From Phycisphaeraceae bacterium (GTDB lineage Bacteria; Planctomycetota; Phycisphaerae; Phycisphaerales; Phycisphaeraceae), in the NCBI GenBank assembly GCA_028277745.1, contig JANQFR010000013.1, positions 16,389 to 80,388 on the forward strand: a stretch of DNA of 64,000 nt, read 5' to 3'. The notes beneath the pieces are model-generated. The model did no database searches, had not been told where the DNA came from, and saw only the letters and a list, made by a program, of their open reading frames with translations. The first letter of the stretch is position 1. Every line of letters starts with the position of its first letter. Position numbers and translations under genes: made by a program. Of this stretch, positions 34,641-43,594 are shown piece by piece.

Positions 34641-37151
34641 TTACGGTCGGATGTTCACGATCTTGGCGTGGTAACCGGTGTTCCCCCTCACGTCGGCCAC
34701 CCGCAGGATGATCACGTGGTCGCCGGGGGAAAGATCGGAGATCGTAACCGACCACGCCTCGCGTGTCGAGTCGAAGATCAGGTCCGTGGGGAGGATGGGC
34801 TCGTAGAACTCGGCGTCGTCGACCACGTAGGCGATCGATTGGATCGGGCTGAACGCGTCCACGGCTGTGCCTGAGAGGGTGACGGCCCGGCCCGCCACGG
34901 CGGCCTTGACGTCTTCAAGGGTGGGGGCCGTGGTATCGACCAGGACCGGCGCCGAGCGGCGGTGGGCGGTCAGGACCATGTCCGGGGGGTTGTCCAGCTT
35001 GTCCGAGGCGGTGACCCGCAGCAGGTACCAGCCGTCGGGCGCCCGGCGGGTGTTCCACTCGTAGGTCAGCGCGTCGAGGTCGGACGCCAGGTCGATCCAC
35101 CGCTCGGCGCCCGCGGGCTGATAGGCGAGCGTGAAGAGCAGGCGGTCGCCGTTGGGGTCCGACGCCTCCCACTCGACGGTCATGTTCGGCGAGGCCTCGG
35201 TCTCCTCCTGGCCCGGCTGGGGCGGCGTCGGCTCGGGATAGGCGGCCTTGAACGTGCTGACCACCGGGCGGAGGTTCGGGGTGACGTACGCGGTGGCCAC
35301 GCGGCCGACGACCGGGGTCTGGCCGTCGCCGCCGGTGAGGGTCAGGCGGTACTGCAGGAAGCGGGCGGGCGGGGCCTTGACCTCGAGCTGCCGCGGCTGG
35401 AGCGGCGACGCGTCCGGCTGCGGTTCGAGCGTGATCGGGTCGGACCACTTGGACCAGGGCGCCTCCTCGGGGTCTTCGACGTTGCCCGAGCGGGTGGCGA
35501 CCGCGACGCTCGCTCCCGCGGGGATGTCGGCGGTCAGGTGCATCGCGCCCCACAGCGAGACCTGGCCGGCGTCCAGGATGGGCCCGGAATAGGCGCCGCT
35601 GGTCGCCGTCTCGCCGGTGAGCAGCAGCAGCTCGGCGGGGTTGGCCGCGCCCATGAGCACGCCCTTGGGGGTCAGCAGCAGGGCCGGCACCTGCTCGGGC
35701 TCGACGTCGGCGATGATGGTCATCTCGTTGTTGGACGGGTCCACGCGGAAGACCTGCCCCTCGTTGCCGGTGGCGACGATGAGCTGGCCGTCGTCGTTGA
35801 CGATGCTGAGGATCATGACCGATTCGCGGAAGACCTCGGCGACAAAGCCCTCGGGGTCGATGCGGTAGACGGCGTTGCCCTCCTTGGGCCCTTCCTGGGG
35901 CGCCCCGCCCTGGGCGCGGCGGGCCGGCCGGGCGGAGGCCGATCCGGGCCTGGACGGCCCGGCGGACAGGGCGCCGGACTTGCGGGCCGCCTCCAGCCGG
36001 GCCCGCACCAGCTCGCGGAGCCGGTCGCGCTGCTCCGGCGTCGGCTCGGCGTCGGGCTCACCTTCTTCCTCGCTCTGGGCGTCAGCGGCTTCGTCCTCTT
36101 CCTGGGCGGGGACGGCGGCGGCGGGCTGATCGGCGGGCGCCGCCTCGGTCGGGGCGACGGCAGCGGCTTCGGCCGCCTCGGCGGGGGCGGCGGTCTCCTC
36201 GGGGGCGGGGGGGACCTCCGGCAGGTCGTCGGGCGCGGGCGGCTGCTCGGGCTCGGCCTCGCCTTCGCCGGCCGGCGCCTCGGCGGGGGCGACCCGGCCG
36301 ACCTCTTCCTCGACCAGCTCCCCGAGCCGGCCGGGCCGGGCCTGGTCGGCGTCGGCGGTGCCGGCGTAGAGCGTGCCGTCGGGCAGGACCAGCAGGGCGC
36401 CGATCTCGGGCTCGGGGGCGTCAAAGACGACGAAGCTGTCGAAGCCGGTCTCGGCGTCGGGGTTGGCGGTGAGGCGGTAGATCAGCCCGTCGGTGTCGGC
36501 GCCGGCGTAGAGGACGCCGGGGTTGAGCATGGAGAGGCAGAGGATATTGGCTTGGTTGGCGTCGAGGATGGGCGTCGCGGCCGGCTGGCCGTCCTCCCCG
36601 AGGGCGACGCGGTAGACCACGCCCTCGGTCCCGGTCGCGACGTAAACCGGCGGGTTGGGCCCCTCCTCTTCGCTGACGACGATGTCCCAGACGTAACGGG
36701 CGTCGGGCAGCTCGATGATCGTGACCAACTCGCCCGCGTCGTTGAGCTCGGCCAGCCGGCTGGTCTTGCCGCTGACCCCGGCCAGGAGCTTGCCGCCGTA
36801 CTGGGCGAGGCAGAACACCTGCTCGTTGGGCAGGGCGGCGACCTCGGTCGTCTCGTCCCCCACGCGTTTGAACAGCTTGCCCTCGGGGCCGGCGGCGAGG
36901 TAGATCGTGTCGCCGATCGCCGCCACGTCGTAGATGACGCTGGCGTCTTCGCCCAACTCGGCCAGCGACGTGATGCCGGTGGCGAGCTTGATGTCGCCGA
37001 GGTTGGTGACGACGGTGTTGTCGTTCTCGCCGGGCTCGAAGTCGGCCTCGGTGGTCTGGATGAACTGGCCCGGGCGGATGGCCAGGGCGGGCGGCGCCGC
37101 GGCGGCGCCCAGGAGCACAGCGGCGGAAGCGATCGTGAACAGACGTCTCAT
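34641..37151 (-). CDS. Large secreted beta-propeller / Ig-like protein with an acidic linker
   Basis: 836 residues with a signal peptide (MRRLFTIASAAVLLGAAAA, cleavage near ALA). Residues 50-270 are repeated strand blocks of propeller type (YDVAAIGDTIYLAAGPEGKL, then 'CLAQYGGKLLAGVSGK', 'LPDGTLYAGTADAD'). Residues about 285-400 are a long Glu/Ala/Pro-rich linker, probably disordered. Two more propeller-like blades follow (MILSIVNDDGQLIVATGNEG), then an Ig/FN3-like C-terminus (NMTVEWEASDPNGDRLLFTL, SDLSPGDHVIILRVADVRGN). This resembles planctomycete exported WD40/PQQ-like proteins; role unknown, perhaps cell-surface. It is 36 bases after the S55 gene and so probably co-transcribed with it. Confidence 0.7.
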   Translation of the reverse strand: MRRLFTIASAAVLLGAAAAPPALAIRPGQFIQTTEADFEPGENDNTVVTNLGDIKLATGITSLAELGEDASVIYDVAAIGDTIYLAAGPEGKLFKRVGDETTEVAALPNEQVFCLAQYGGKLLAGVSGKTSRLAELNDAGELVTIIELPDARYVWDIVVSEEEGPNPPVYVATGTEGVVYRVALGEDGQPAATPILDANQANILCLSMLNPGVLYAGADTDGLIYRLTANPDAETGFDSFVVFDAPEPEIGALLVLPDGTLYAGTADADQARPGRLGELVEEEVGRVAPAEAPAGEGEAEPEQPPAPDDLPEVPPAPEETAAPAEAAEAAAVAPTEAAPADQPAAAVPAQEEDEAADAQSEEEGEPDAEPTPEQRDRLRELVRARLEAARKSGALSAGPSRPGSASARPARRAQGGAPQEGPKEGNAVYRIDPEGFVAEVFRESVMILSIVNDDGQLIVATGNEGQVFRVDPSNNEMTIIADVEPEQVPALLLTPKGVLMGAANPAELLLLTGETATSGAYSGPILDAGQVSLWGAMHLTADIPAGASVAVATRSGNVEDPEEAPWSKWSDPITLEPQPDASPLQPRQLEVKAPPARFLQYRLTLTGGDGQTPVVGRVATAYVTPNLRPVVSTFKAAYPEPTPPQPGQEETEASPNMTVEWEASDPNGDRLLFTLAYQPAGAERWIDLASDLDALTYEWNTRRAPDGWYLLRVTASDKLDNPPDMVLTAHRRSAPVLVDTTAPTLEDVKAAVAGRAVTLSGTAVDAFSPIQSIAYVVDDAEFYEPILPTDLIFDSTREAWSVTISDLSPGDHVIILRVADVRGNTGYHAKIVNIRP

Positions 37152-37187
37152 CGTGGAGGTTTCCGGAGGGTAGGGGCGCTCAACGGG

Positions 37188-39248
37188 TCAGCCGCCGGCG
37201 CCGTCGAAGTTGGAGTTGGGCTTGCGGACCTGGATCTGGAAGGAGTGGGCGCCGAGGACGACCGCGTCGGTGTCGATCACCGCGTCCACCGTCTCCAGGT
37301 AAGGCGTGGCGGTGGTGCGGGTGGGTTTGGCGATGATGGAGCGGATGCTGGAGGGCAGCGACGGCATCTCCTGTCGGCCGACCGCGATCCCCTGGTTGGT
37401 CGTGATCAGCGAGACGTACAACGCGTCGGCCTTGACGTCGAGCATGGTCTGGATCGAGTCGCGCAGGTCGTCGACCGACTCGGCGGCGAACAGGTGCGGG
37501 CGGGTCTGCATGACCTGCATGGCGTAGGACTGGGCGTCCGCGATGAGCAGCGGGTAGTCGCCCTCGGGCAGGTCCACGGGGATGCGGACCTCGGCGTGAT
37601 GGCGGGTGACGCCCTGGCCGAAGATCAGGACGTCGATCGCGACGTCGATCGACTCGCCCGGGCGGACGATGGCCCGGTCGATCGAGGCGTTGGTGATCGA
37701 GCCGGCCAGCAGCTTGTCCTCGACGCTCACCTCGAGGCTCATGCCTTCGAGCTTGAGGTCCTCGAAGGGGTTGTTCATCATGGCGGTGATGTAGGGCAGG
37801 ACGCCAAAGGCCAGGTCGATGCCCCCGCCCGCGGGGATGACGGTGTCGACCGAGAGGGTCCGGCCGCCGGTGAAGTCCATGTCGCCTTTGAAGCGCAGCG
37901 TGCTCTTGAGCGGGATGTCCTGGACGGCGGTGAGGCTCTCCATCGCACAGATGGCGGCGGCGATCGGCGTGATCGTCGGGTTGTCGACCAGCGTGTACTG
38001 GTAAGACCGCGCGGGCTGCTGGGCGTGCTGGACGGCGACGGTCATCGGCGCGGTGGCGAACTCCGTGACGGAAGAGCCGGCGACCGCGGCCTGCTCGTCC
38101 TGGAGCAGCGACCCCGCGACGCTCAGGACCCCGGCCTCGCGGAAACTGATCGACAGGCGGGGCACCACGAAGTGGACGTAGCCCGTCGCCATCGGCACGT
38201 TGGTCGAGCCCACCGCGTCCATCGCGTGGCCGAAGCCCAGCACGGTGCCGTCCGGCAGCACATCCGTCACCGTGCCGTGCCCGGCGAGGTCGAGGTCGCC
38301 AAACGAAAACGGCACGCTCAGGACCGAACCCGGCTGCAGCCGAACCCGGTCGGCGTCGACGTTCGCCGGCGGGGCGGTGCTCGCGCTCACCGGGCCCGCG
38401 GCCGTGGTCAGGCCCATCGGCTCAAGGATCCGGCGCATGGTCCGCGCGACGTCGGGCGAACGCACCGAGAGCGGCACGAGCATCGGGCGCGGGTCGCGCC
38501 CATCGTGATCGTCGGCGGATCGGGGCGGGGCGTTGCCCGCCCCCTGGCCGGATGCGTCGCGGAGCATCCGGATCACGGCGTCGAGTTGATGCCGGGCGTA
38601 GGGCGAGGCGTTGACCTCGTCCGCGGCGTCCTGCATCGACGTGAGTAGGCGCAGCGCCCGCCCGACGTCGCCGCTTGAGGCCTGGGCGTCCGGCTCGCGC
38701 TGCGACGGCGGCTGGACGCGGCCGGAGACGTCGCGCATGTATTCGATGGGCTGCACGCCGGCGAGGAAGCCGACGGTTTCGCCGTACACGTACGCGAAGG
38801 CGCCGATCAGCCGCCCGCCCTGGCCGGGCTCGCCTTCGTGGCCGGGCTCCCAGAGGTAGACCGGCGAGCCGGACATGCCCTGGGCGCCGCCGGACTTGAG
38901 CATGCGGGGGTCGTCGCTGGTGATCCAGATCACGCCGTGTTTGGGCGAGGTGTTGTTGACCACGCTGACGACGGTGACGTCGAAGGGCTCGATGTCGGCG
39001 CCGTGGAAGATGGTCATGCCGTAGCCTTTCATGCCGGGCTTGACGTCGGCCAGGGGCATGATCGGCTGGGGCTGGTCGGGGACGAGGATGGCGGCGGGGG
39101 CGACGGGAGGGGCCGGGGATTGGGCGTCGGCGGGGCCGACCGGGATCAGGGCCAGGCAGGCCAGCGCGAGGAGCAACGCCAGGCCCGGACCGGCCGCGGG
39201 GTGGGAATATGGGGCGGACGCGGCGGGCGGAGGCTCTGGTGGGGTCAT
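37188..39248 (-). CDS. SpoIVB peptidase S55 domain protein, secreted
   Basis: 686 residues with an N-terminal hydrophobic export segment (LALLLALACLALIPVG). The SpoIVB S55 signature is in the first 150 residues: MPLADVKPGMKGYGMTIFHG, then ADIEPFDVTVVSVV and GGAQGMSGSPVYL, where the Ser of GMSGSPV is the expected nucleophile, followed by GRLIGAFAYVYGETVGF. In Bacillus the S55 domain of SpoIVB signals across the forespore membrane; in planctomycetes S55 proteins are large exported proteins of unknown purpose. The remaining 450 residues, with beta-rich segments, have no family I recognise. It is divergent from rnc, with the rnc promoter starting 32 bases upstream of its start. Confidence 0.75.
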   Translation of the reverse strand: MTPPEPPPAASAPYSHPAAGPGLALLLALACLALIPVGPADAQSPAPPVAPAAILVPDQPQPIMPLADVKPGMKGYGMTIFHGADIEPFDVTVVSVVNNTSPKHGVIWITSDDPRMLKSGGAQGMSGSPVYLWEPGHEGEPGQGGRLIGAFAYVYGETVGFLAGVQPIEYMRDVSGRVQPPSQREPDAQASSGDVGRALRLLTSMQDAADEVNASPYARHQLDAVIRMLRDASGQGAGNAPPRSADDHDGRDPRPMLVPLSVRSPDVARTMRRILEPMGLTTAAGPVSASTAPPANVDADRVRLQPGSVLSVPFSFGDLDLAGHGTVTDVLPDGTVLGFGHAMDAVGSTNVPMATGYVHFVVPRLSISFREAGVLSVAGSLLQDEQAAVAGSSVTEFATAPMTVAVQHAQQPARSYQYTLVDNPTITPIAAAICAMESLTAVQDIPLKSTLRFKGDMDFTGGRTLSVDTVIPAGGGIDLAFGVLPYITAMMNNPFEDLKLEGMSLEVSVEDKLLAGSITNASIDRAIVRPGESIDVAIDVLIFGQGVTRHHAEVRIPVDLPEGDYPLLIADAQSYAMQVMQTRPHLFAAESVDDLRDSIQTMLDVKADALYVSLITTNQGIAVGRQEMPSLPSSIRSIIAKPTRTTATPYLETVDAVIDTDAVVLGAHSFQIQVRKPNSNFDGAGG

Positions 39249-39279
39249 AGGCTGATCACATTAGTCGCCAAATCCATCA

Positions 39280-39308
39280 TTGACAAGGGATCATATGAGT
39301 TGGATACT
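39280..39308 (+). promoter_or_regulatory. Sigma70-type promoter of rnc
   Basis: TTGACA (39280-39285), a 17-base spacer and GATACT (39303-39308). Transcription would start near 39315, giving a leader of about 125 bases before the RNase III start codon. The perfect -35 and near-consensus -10 are unusual in this GC-rich window. Confidence 0.65.
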
Positions 39309-39323
39309 TCATGGACCGATGCT

Positions 39324-39357
39324 ACTGCGGCTCGTTGGGCGCGCAACGCGCCGCAGT
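39324..39357 (+). promoter_or_regulatory. Hairpin in the rnc leader, candidate RNase III autoregulatory site
   Basis: Outer stem ACTGCGGC (39324-39331) / GCCGCAGT (39350-39357), one T/C mismatch, inner stem CGTTG (39333-39337) / CAACG (39344-39348), loop GGCGCG: 13 base pairs plus one mismatch. It starts about 10 bases after the predicted transcription start, where RNase III could cut its own mRNA as E. coli RNase III does. Confidence 0.5.
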
Positions 39358-39440
39358 GACACCGGCCGAATGTGGCTGAGCCCTCCGCCCCGATGTGGGA
39401 CGGGCTGAATTTTATTCTTGTCAGGCTAAGCGTGTCACAC

Positions 39441-40220
39441 ATGTTAGATCAGGCCGAGAAGATTCTCGGGTATCGCTTCCATGACGAGGCGCTGCTCACC
39501 GAGGCCCTGACGCACGCGTCCAGCGCCGGGACGCGGCTCGAATCGAACGAACGCATGGAGTTCCTCGGCGACGCCATCCTCGGCTTCGTCGTCTGTCAGC
39601 ACCTCTTCGAAGCGTACCCCGACCTGCTCGAGGGGGAGTTGACCAAGATCAAGTCGGCGGTCGTCAGCCGGCGGGTGTGCGCGGAGATCAGCCGACAGAT
39701 CGACCTGGCGGGCATGCTCAACCTCGGCAAGGGCATGGCCTCGCGGCCGGGCCTGCCCAGCAGCGTGGCGGCGGCGGTGCTGGAGGCCGTGATCGCGGCG
39801 ATCTACCTCGACGGCGGCCTCGAGCCCGCCAAGGCGTTCATCCTCCATCACATGACAGAGATCATCACTGAGGCCGCCGAATCCGCCCACCAGCACAATT
39901 TCAAGAGCGTGCTCCAGCAACACGCCCAGAAGCAGATGCCGACCAACCCGCAGTACGTCCTGCTCGATGAGAAGGGGCCGGATCACGCCAAGGCGTTCGA
40001 GGTCGCGGTGGAGATCGACGCTCAGCGTTTCGGGTCGGCCTGGGCGAACTCCAAGAAGGAGGCCGAGCAGAAGGCGGCGCTGCTGGCCCTGGTCGAGTTG
40101 GACCTGGCGGCGATCGACGAGGACGGCCGGGTGCGGCTCTGTGACCCGGCGGAGCCCGAGGAGGAAACAGCGGCCCCGTCGACGGGTGCGGCGGAGTCGC
40201 GCCCCCTCGGGGGCGCGTGA
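39441..40220 (+). CDS. rnc: Ribonuclease III
   Basis: 259 residues from ATG 39441. Endonuclease domain with the family signature ERMEFLGDAILGFVV (metal-binding Glu and Asp), the second acidic pair in AAVLEAVIAAIYLDGGL, and a double-stranded RNA-binding domain in the C-terminal half (FKSVLQQHAQKQMPTNPQYV, SKKEAEQKAALLALV). It processes rRNA precursors and cuts structured mRNAs. The C-terminal 30 residues are acidic and Pro/Ala-rich, longer than the usual end. It has its own promoter (39280-39308) and a leader hairpin. It is not linked to era or acpP, unlike many bacteria. A half-copy of the cloverleaf repeat follows 10 bases after the stop. Confidence 0.96.
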   Translation: MLDQAEKILGYRFHDEALLTEALTHASSAGTRLESNERMEFLGDAILGFVVCQHLFEAYPDLLEGELTKIKSAVVSRRVCAEISRQIDLAGMLNLGKGMASRPGLPSSVAAAVLEAVIAAIYLDGGLEPAKAFILHHMTEIITEAAESAHQHNFKSVLQQHAQKQMPTNPQYVLLDEKGPDHAKAFEVAVEIDAQRFGSAWANSKKEAEQKAALLALVELDLAAIDEDGRVRLCDPAEPEEETAAPSTGAAESRPLGGA

Positions 40221-40230
40221 TGCGACTGAT

Positions 40231-40255
40231 CCGGGGCCGCGTAGCGGCCCGGCTA
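40231..40255. repeat. Half copy of the cloverleaf repeat, inverted
   Basis: The segment GGGCCGC-GTA-GCGGCCC plus GGCTA (40234-40255) is the reverse complement of the first half (TAGCC plus hairpin 1) of the full copies at 34392 and 55395. The second half is missing. It lies between the convergent rnc and DUF2934 genes. Confidence 0.7.
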
Positions 40256-40284
40256 AAGGGGTGATCCAGCGATGGGGCTGGGGT

Positions 40285-40719
40285 TTACCGCGTCTCGGCC
40301 AGCAACTCGGCTTCCGCGTCGAGCCAGTTCTGCTCGTCCAGTCCGATCGGGCGGCCCTTGCCGATCCAGATCTCATAGGCCCGGACCGCGATCTGGTCGG
40401 TCGTGGGCTGGTTGCCGTTGACCTTCGCTTTCGCGGTTTTTTTCGCCACGGACTTCTTCCGCGGCTTGGGCGGGGTCTTGGTCTTGATGGTCGGCTTGAC
40501 CGCGGCTTTGTCCTTGGACGCCGTCTGAGTCTTGGTCTTGCTCTTGGTCTTTGCGGTCTTGGCGGCCGCGGCGTCCTTGGTTTGAGCCTTGGCCTTGGTC
40601 TGGACCTTGACCGCTGGCGTCTTCTTAGCTTTCGCCGCGGTTTTGGTGGTGCTGGTGGTGGATTTGGCGCGCTTGGCTTTGGTGGTTTGGGTCGCGTTGG
40701 CGGTGTTCGCTTTCGCCAC
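40285..40719 (-). CDS. Histone H1-like Lys/Ala/Thr-rich protein with a DUF2934 C-terminus
   Basis: 144 residues. The first 100 are almost only Lys, Ala, Thr, Ser, Pro and Gln (AKTKSKTKTQTASKDKAAVK and similar), like the C-terminal tail of eukaryotic histone H1 and bacterial Hc1/HU-fusion tails; such tails bind DNA. The C-terminal 40 residues (IAVRAYEIWIGKGRPIG, then LDEQNWLDAEAELL) are a DUF2934 domain. GTG start at 40717-40719 with TAAGGAGG six bases upstream, a strong site. A nucleoid-associated role is inference. It converges on rnc. Confidence 0.75.
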   Translation of the reverse strand: MAKANTANATQTTKAKRAKSTTSTTKTAAKAKKTPAVKVQTKAKAQTKDAAAAKTAKTKSKTKTQTASKDKAAVKPTIKTKTPPKPRKKSVAKKTAKAKVNGNQPTTDQIAVRAYEIWIGKGRPIGLDEQNWLDAEAELLAETR

Positions 40720-41023
40720 GAAGGGCCTCCTTAACTCAACTCAATGATTGGCGTTGTCCCCGGTCTCCAAACGAACATTACAGCCGCGTCTGGCGAACGG
40801 CGACACATTCATCTTTAGTTCTATTGATGATACTCAATGATGACGAATCACCGAGGCGGGGTTGGATAAAAACAGTGTAAATCCTGATCTTTTCTCCGGG
40901 CTCCGTGCAAACCGCGCGCCAGCCGGAGGATCGCGCCCCGGGCGCTTGCGGCGCCCATAAAACGCGCATCGTCCGGTTGAGAGCGCTCGGCGGGCGGCGC
41001 GGCGTCGGGTTCTTAAGCGGGAG
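40720..41023. other. Intergenic region upstream of the histone-like gene
   Basis: 304 bases. Holds the strong ribosome-binding site of the DUF2934 gene and, at 40795-40880, an AT-richer stretch where its promoter should lie; I find no pair of boxes good enough to call. A GC-rich stem region (GCGCC...GGCGC) lies around 40935-40955, between the two minus-strand genes. No gene seen. Confidence 0.4.
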
Positions 41024-41521
41024 TTAACCTGTTGCGTGTTCGTCCAACGCGTCCAGGACTGCCTGGCTGTGGTTGGGCACCTTCACCTTGTCCCAGCGCT
41101 GGGCGACCTTGCCGGCGGGATCGATGAGATAGGTGGTGCGGACCACGCCCATGTACGTCTTGCCGTACATGCTCTTTTCCTGCCACACGCCGTATTTGGT
41201 GCAGACCTTGGCGCCCTCGTCGGCGAGGACGGGGAAGTTGAGGTCGTGCTTGTTGGCGAACTTGGCCTTGGACTTGACATCGTCGGGGCTGACGCCGAAG
41301 ACCTGCGCGCCGCGCTTGGCCAGGTCCTTGCTGCGGTCGCGGAACTGGCAGGCTTCCTTGGTGCAGCCGGGGGTATCGTCTTTAGGGTAGAAGTAGAGCA
41401 CGACCCAGCCGCCCTTGGCGTCGGCGAGCTTGTGGGTCTGGCCGTCCTGGTCCTTGAGGCTGAACGCCGGCGCCTTTTTACCGACTTCGATGAGGGCCGC
41501 TTCGGCGGTCTTGCTGGGCAT
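41024..41521 (-). CDS. bcp: Thiol peroxidase / peroxiredoxin of the Bcp (PrxQ) type
   Basis: 165 residues. ALIEVGKKAPAFSLKDQDGQ, VVLYFYPKDDTPGCTKEACQ and FPVLADEGAKVCTKYGVW are the PrxQ landmarks; the peroxidatic Cys is in TPGCTKEACQ with the resolving Cys five residues on, as in E. coli Bcp. It reduces hydroperoxides using thioredoxin. The start is ATG 41521, because the upstream open frame has no homology. Divergent from fbp with a 120-base gap. Confidence 0.93.
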   Translation of the reverse strand: MPSKTAEAALIEVGKKAPAFSLKDQDGQTHKLADAKGGWVVLYFYPKDDTPGCTKEACQFRDRSKDLAKRGAQVFGVSPDDVKSKAKFANKHDLNFPVLADEGAKVCTKYGVWQEKSMYGKTYMGVVRTTYLIDPAGKVAQRWDKVKVPNHSQAVLDALDEHATG

Positions 41522-41641
41522 GGTGTGGTTCTCCGGGGATGGTGGTAAGCTTAGCCGTCTGATTTGGCCGATCTTAGACCCGCCGCCGGCCGATTTCGAC
41601 CCCCGGAGCACCCCGGAACGCCCCCTCGGAACCTTCCCGCC

Positions 41642-42643
41642 ATGCCCATCAAACGCAACGGCCAGTTCATCACCATCCAGCAGCACATCGTCGAGGCCCA
41701 GCGCAAGTACCGCCCCGGCTCGTCCGGCGAGTTTTCCTGGCTGCTCTCGGCGATCACGCTGGCGACCAAGATCATCGCCTCCCACGTCCGACGGGCTGGC
41801 CTGGTCGACGTGTGGGGCGAGCAGGGCACGACCAACGTTCAGGGCGAGACCGTCCAGAAGCTCGACCTGCTCGCCAACGAGGCCCTCAAAAACGCCCTGG
41901 GCTACCGCGACAGCGTCGGCATCATCGCCTCGGAGGAGGACAACGAGCCCCGCGTCCTGCAGGAGGTGGACGAGGCCCACGGCCGGTACATCGTCATGTT
42001 CGACCCGCTCGACGGCTCGTCCAACATCGACGTCAACGTCTCGGTCGGCACCATCTTCACCGTGTTCCGCAACCCCCCCGAGGTCGCCAGCACCGAGGAG
42101 TCGGTCCTCCAGCCCGGCGCCGAGCAGGTCGCGGCGGGCTACGTCGTCTACGGATCGTCGGCCATCCTGGTCTACACCACCGGCCACGGGGTCCACATGT
42201 TCACCCTCGATCCCGACTACGGCGCCTACCTGCTCACCCGCGAAAACATCCGCATGCCCGAGCACGCCCCTCACTACTCCTGCAACGAGGCGTACTACCA
42301 CACCTTCCCCTCGGCGTATCAGCGCTACCTCGCCTGGGCCAAGTCCGAGGGCGAGTTCAGCTCCCGCTACATCGGCTCGCTCGTCGCCGACTTCCACCGC
42401 ATCCTCCTCAAGGGCGGCGTCTTCCTCTACCCCCCGACCGAGAAGCAGCCCGACGGCAAGCTCCGGCTGATGTACGAGGCCAACCCCATCGCCTTCATCG
42501 CCGAGCAGGCCGGCGGCGCGGCGTCCGACGGCAGCCGACGTGTCCTCACCGTTGAGCCCAACACCGTCCACGACCGCACGCCCCTGATCATCGGCACCCA
42601 ACGCAACGTCAACGAGGTCCTCCACTTCATCCAGAAACGCTGA
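41642..42643 (+). CDS. fbp: Fructose-1,6-bisphosphatase class 1
   Basis: 333 residues. IIASEEDNEP, VMFDPLDGSSNIDVNVSVGT (the metal-binding DPLDGSS motif) and RYIGSLVADFHRILLKGGVF are diagnostic; GKLRLMYEANPIAFIAEQAG is the AMP/substrate C-terminal region. It hydrolyses fructose 1,6-bisphosphate for gluconeogenesis, consistent with a bacterium living on sugar acids. Start at ATG 41642. First of an apparent operon with ribF (15 bases on) and the DHH protein. Confidence 0.96.
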   Translation: MPIKRNGQFITIQQHIVEAQRKYRPGSSGEFSWLLSAITLATKIIASHVRRAGLVDVWGEQGTTNVQGETVQKLDLLANEALKNALGYRDSVGIIASEEDNEPRVLQEVDEAHGRYIVMFDPLDGSSNIDVNVSVGTIFTVFRNPPEVASTEESVLQPGAEQVAAGYVVYGSSAILVYTTGHGVHMFTLDPDYGAYLLTRENIRMPEHAPHYSCNEAYYHTFPSAYQRYLAWAKSEGEFSSRYIGSLVADFHRILLKGGVFLYPPTEKQPDGKLRLMYEANPIAFIAEQAGGAASDGSRRVLTVEPNTVHDRTPLIIGTQRNVNEVLHFIQKR

Positions 42644-42658
42644 CGCCCTCCGCTCCCG

Positions 42659-43594
42659 ATGTCCACCGTCATCACGATCGGCAACTTCGACGGCGTCCAC
42701 CTGGGCCACCGTGCGATCCTCGACAAGTCCCGCGCGTTGGCCGACCGGCGCGGCGCCCGGGTCGTCGCGCTCTCCTTTGACCCGCCTCCCGTCGCGATCC
42801 TCGCCCCCGCCAAGGCCCCGCCCAGGCTCCTGCCCCTTCAACCGCGCATCGAACGCCTCAAGCAGGCCGGCGCCGATGAGGTGGCGGTGCTCGACACCAC
42901 GCCCGACCTGCTCGCCCGCTCTGCGACCGATTTCGTGGCCGACCTGATTGCCCGCTACGAGCCCGTCGCGTTTGTCGAGGGCGAGGACTTTCACTTCGGC
43001 CACAACCGCGAAGGCGACATGGCGTTGCTTGAAACGCTCGGCCGCGAGCACGGCTTCACCGCCCATATCGCTCCCTCCGTTCAGGTTGACCTCGATGACG
43101 GGACCCACGCCCCGGTCCGCTCGACCCTGATCCGCCAACTGATCGGCCACGCCCGGCTGCTCGACGCCGCCCGCTGCCTTGCCGCGCCGTTTGAGATCAC
43201 CGCCCGGGTCGTGCGCGGCGAACAGCGCGGTCGCACGATCGGCGTCCCCACCGTCAACCTCGACCCCAACGACTACGCGCCTTACATCCTCCCGCCCGAC
43301 GGCGTATATGCCGGCCTGGCCCGGTTCGCCAAAGCTGACGCCGACGCCTCGCACCCCGCCGCCATCTCCCTGGGGCCCAAGCCGACCTTCCAGGGCAAGG
43401 CCCTCACCCTCGAGGCCCACCTGCTCGGCTTTCACGCCGACGTCTACGATCAGACCGTGACGCTTTCCTTTGCCCGCTTCCTCCGCGACCAGTACCCTTT
43501 CCCCAGCCTCGACGCCCTCAAAAACCAACTGCAACACGACATCGCCCAGACCCGCCGCCTCCATGACCAGGGCCTGCTCCACCTTGACCGCTGA
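42659..43594 (+). CDS. ribF: Bifunctional riboflavin kinase / FAD synthetase
   Basis: 311 residues. The N-terminal adenylyltransferase domain has TIGNFDGVHLGHRAIL (the HxGH-like motif of FAD synthetases) and VEGEDFHFGHNREGD; the C-terminal kinase domain has GRTIGVPTVNLDPND and GVYAGLARF, then LEAHLLGFHADVYDQTVTLSF. It converts riboflavin to FMN and then FAD, which also serves the SdhA flavoprotein. Its 3' end overlaps the start of the DHH gene by 32 bases. Confidence 0.95.
   Translation: MSTVITIGNFDGVHLGHRAILDKSRALADRRGARVVALSFDPPPVAILAPAKAPPRLLPLQPRIERLKQAGADEVAVLDTTPDLLARSATDFVADLIARYEPVAFVEGEDFHFGHNREGDMALLETLGREHGFTAHIAPSVQVDLDDGTHAPVRSTLIRQLIGHARLLDAARCLAAPFEITARVVRGEQRGRTIGVPTVNLDPNDYAPYILPPDGVYAGLARFAKADADASHPAAISLGPKPTFQGKALTLEAHLLGFHADVYDQTVTLSFARFLRDQYPFPSLDALKNQLQHDIAQTRRLHDQGLLHLDR

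Noticed and set aside
34962..38648. A 1228-codon open frame on the plus strand
   Set aside because: Antisense to the propeller and S55 proteins, and low complexity in Gly, Arg and Val, as expected from reverse complement of GC-rich coding sequence.
40778..40969. 63-codon minus-strand frame upstream of the histone-like gene
   Set aside because: No ribosome-binding site, no family pattern; likely intergenic.
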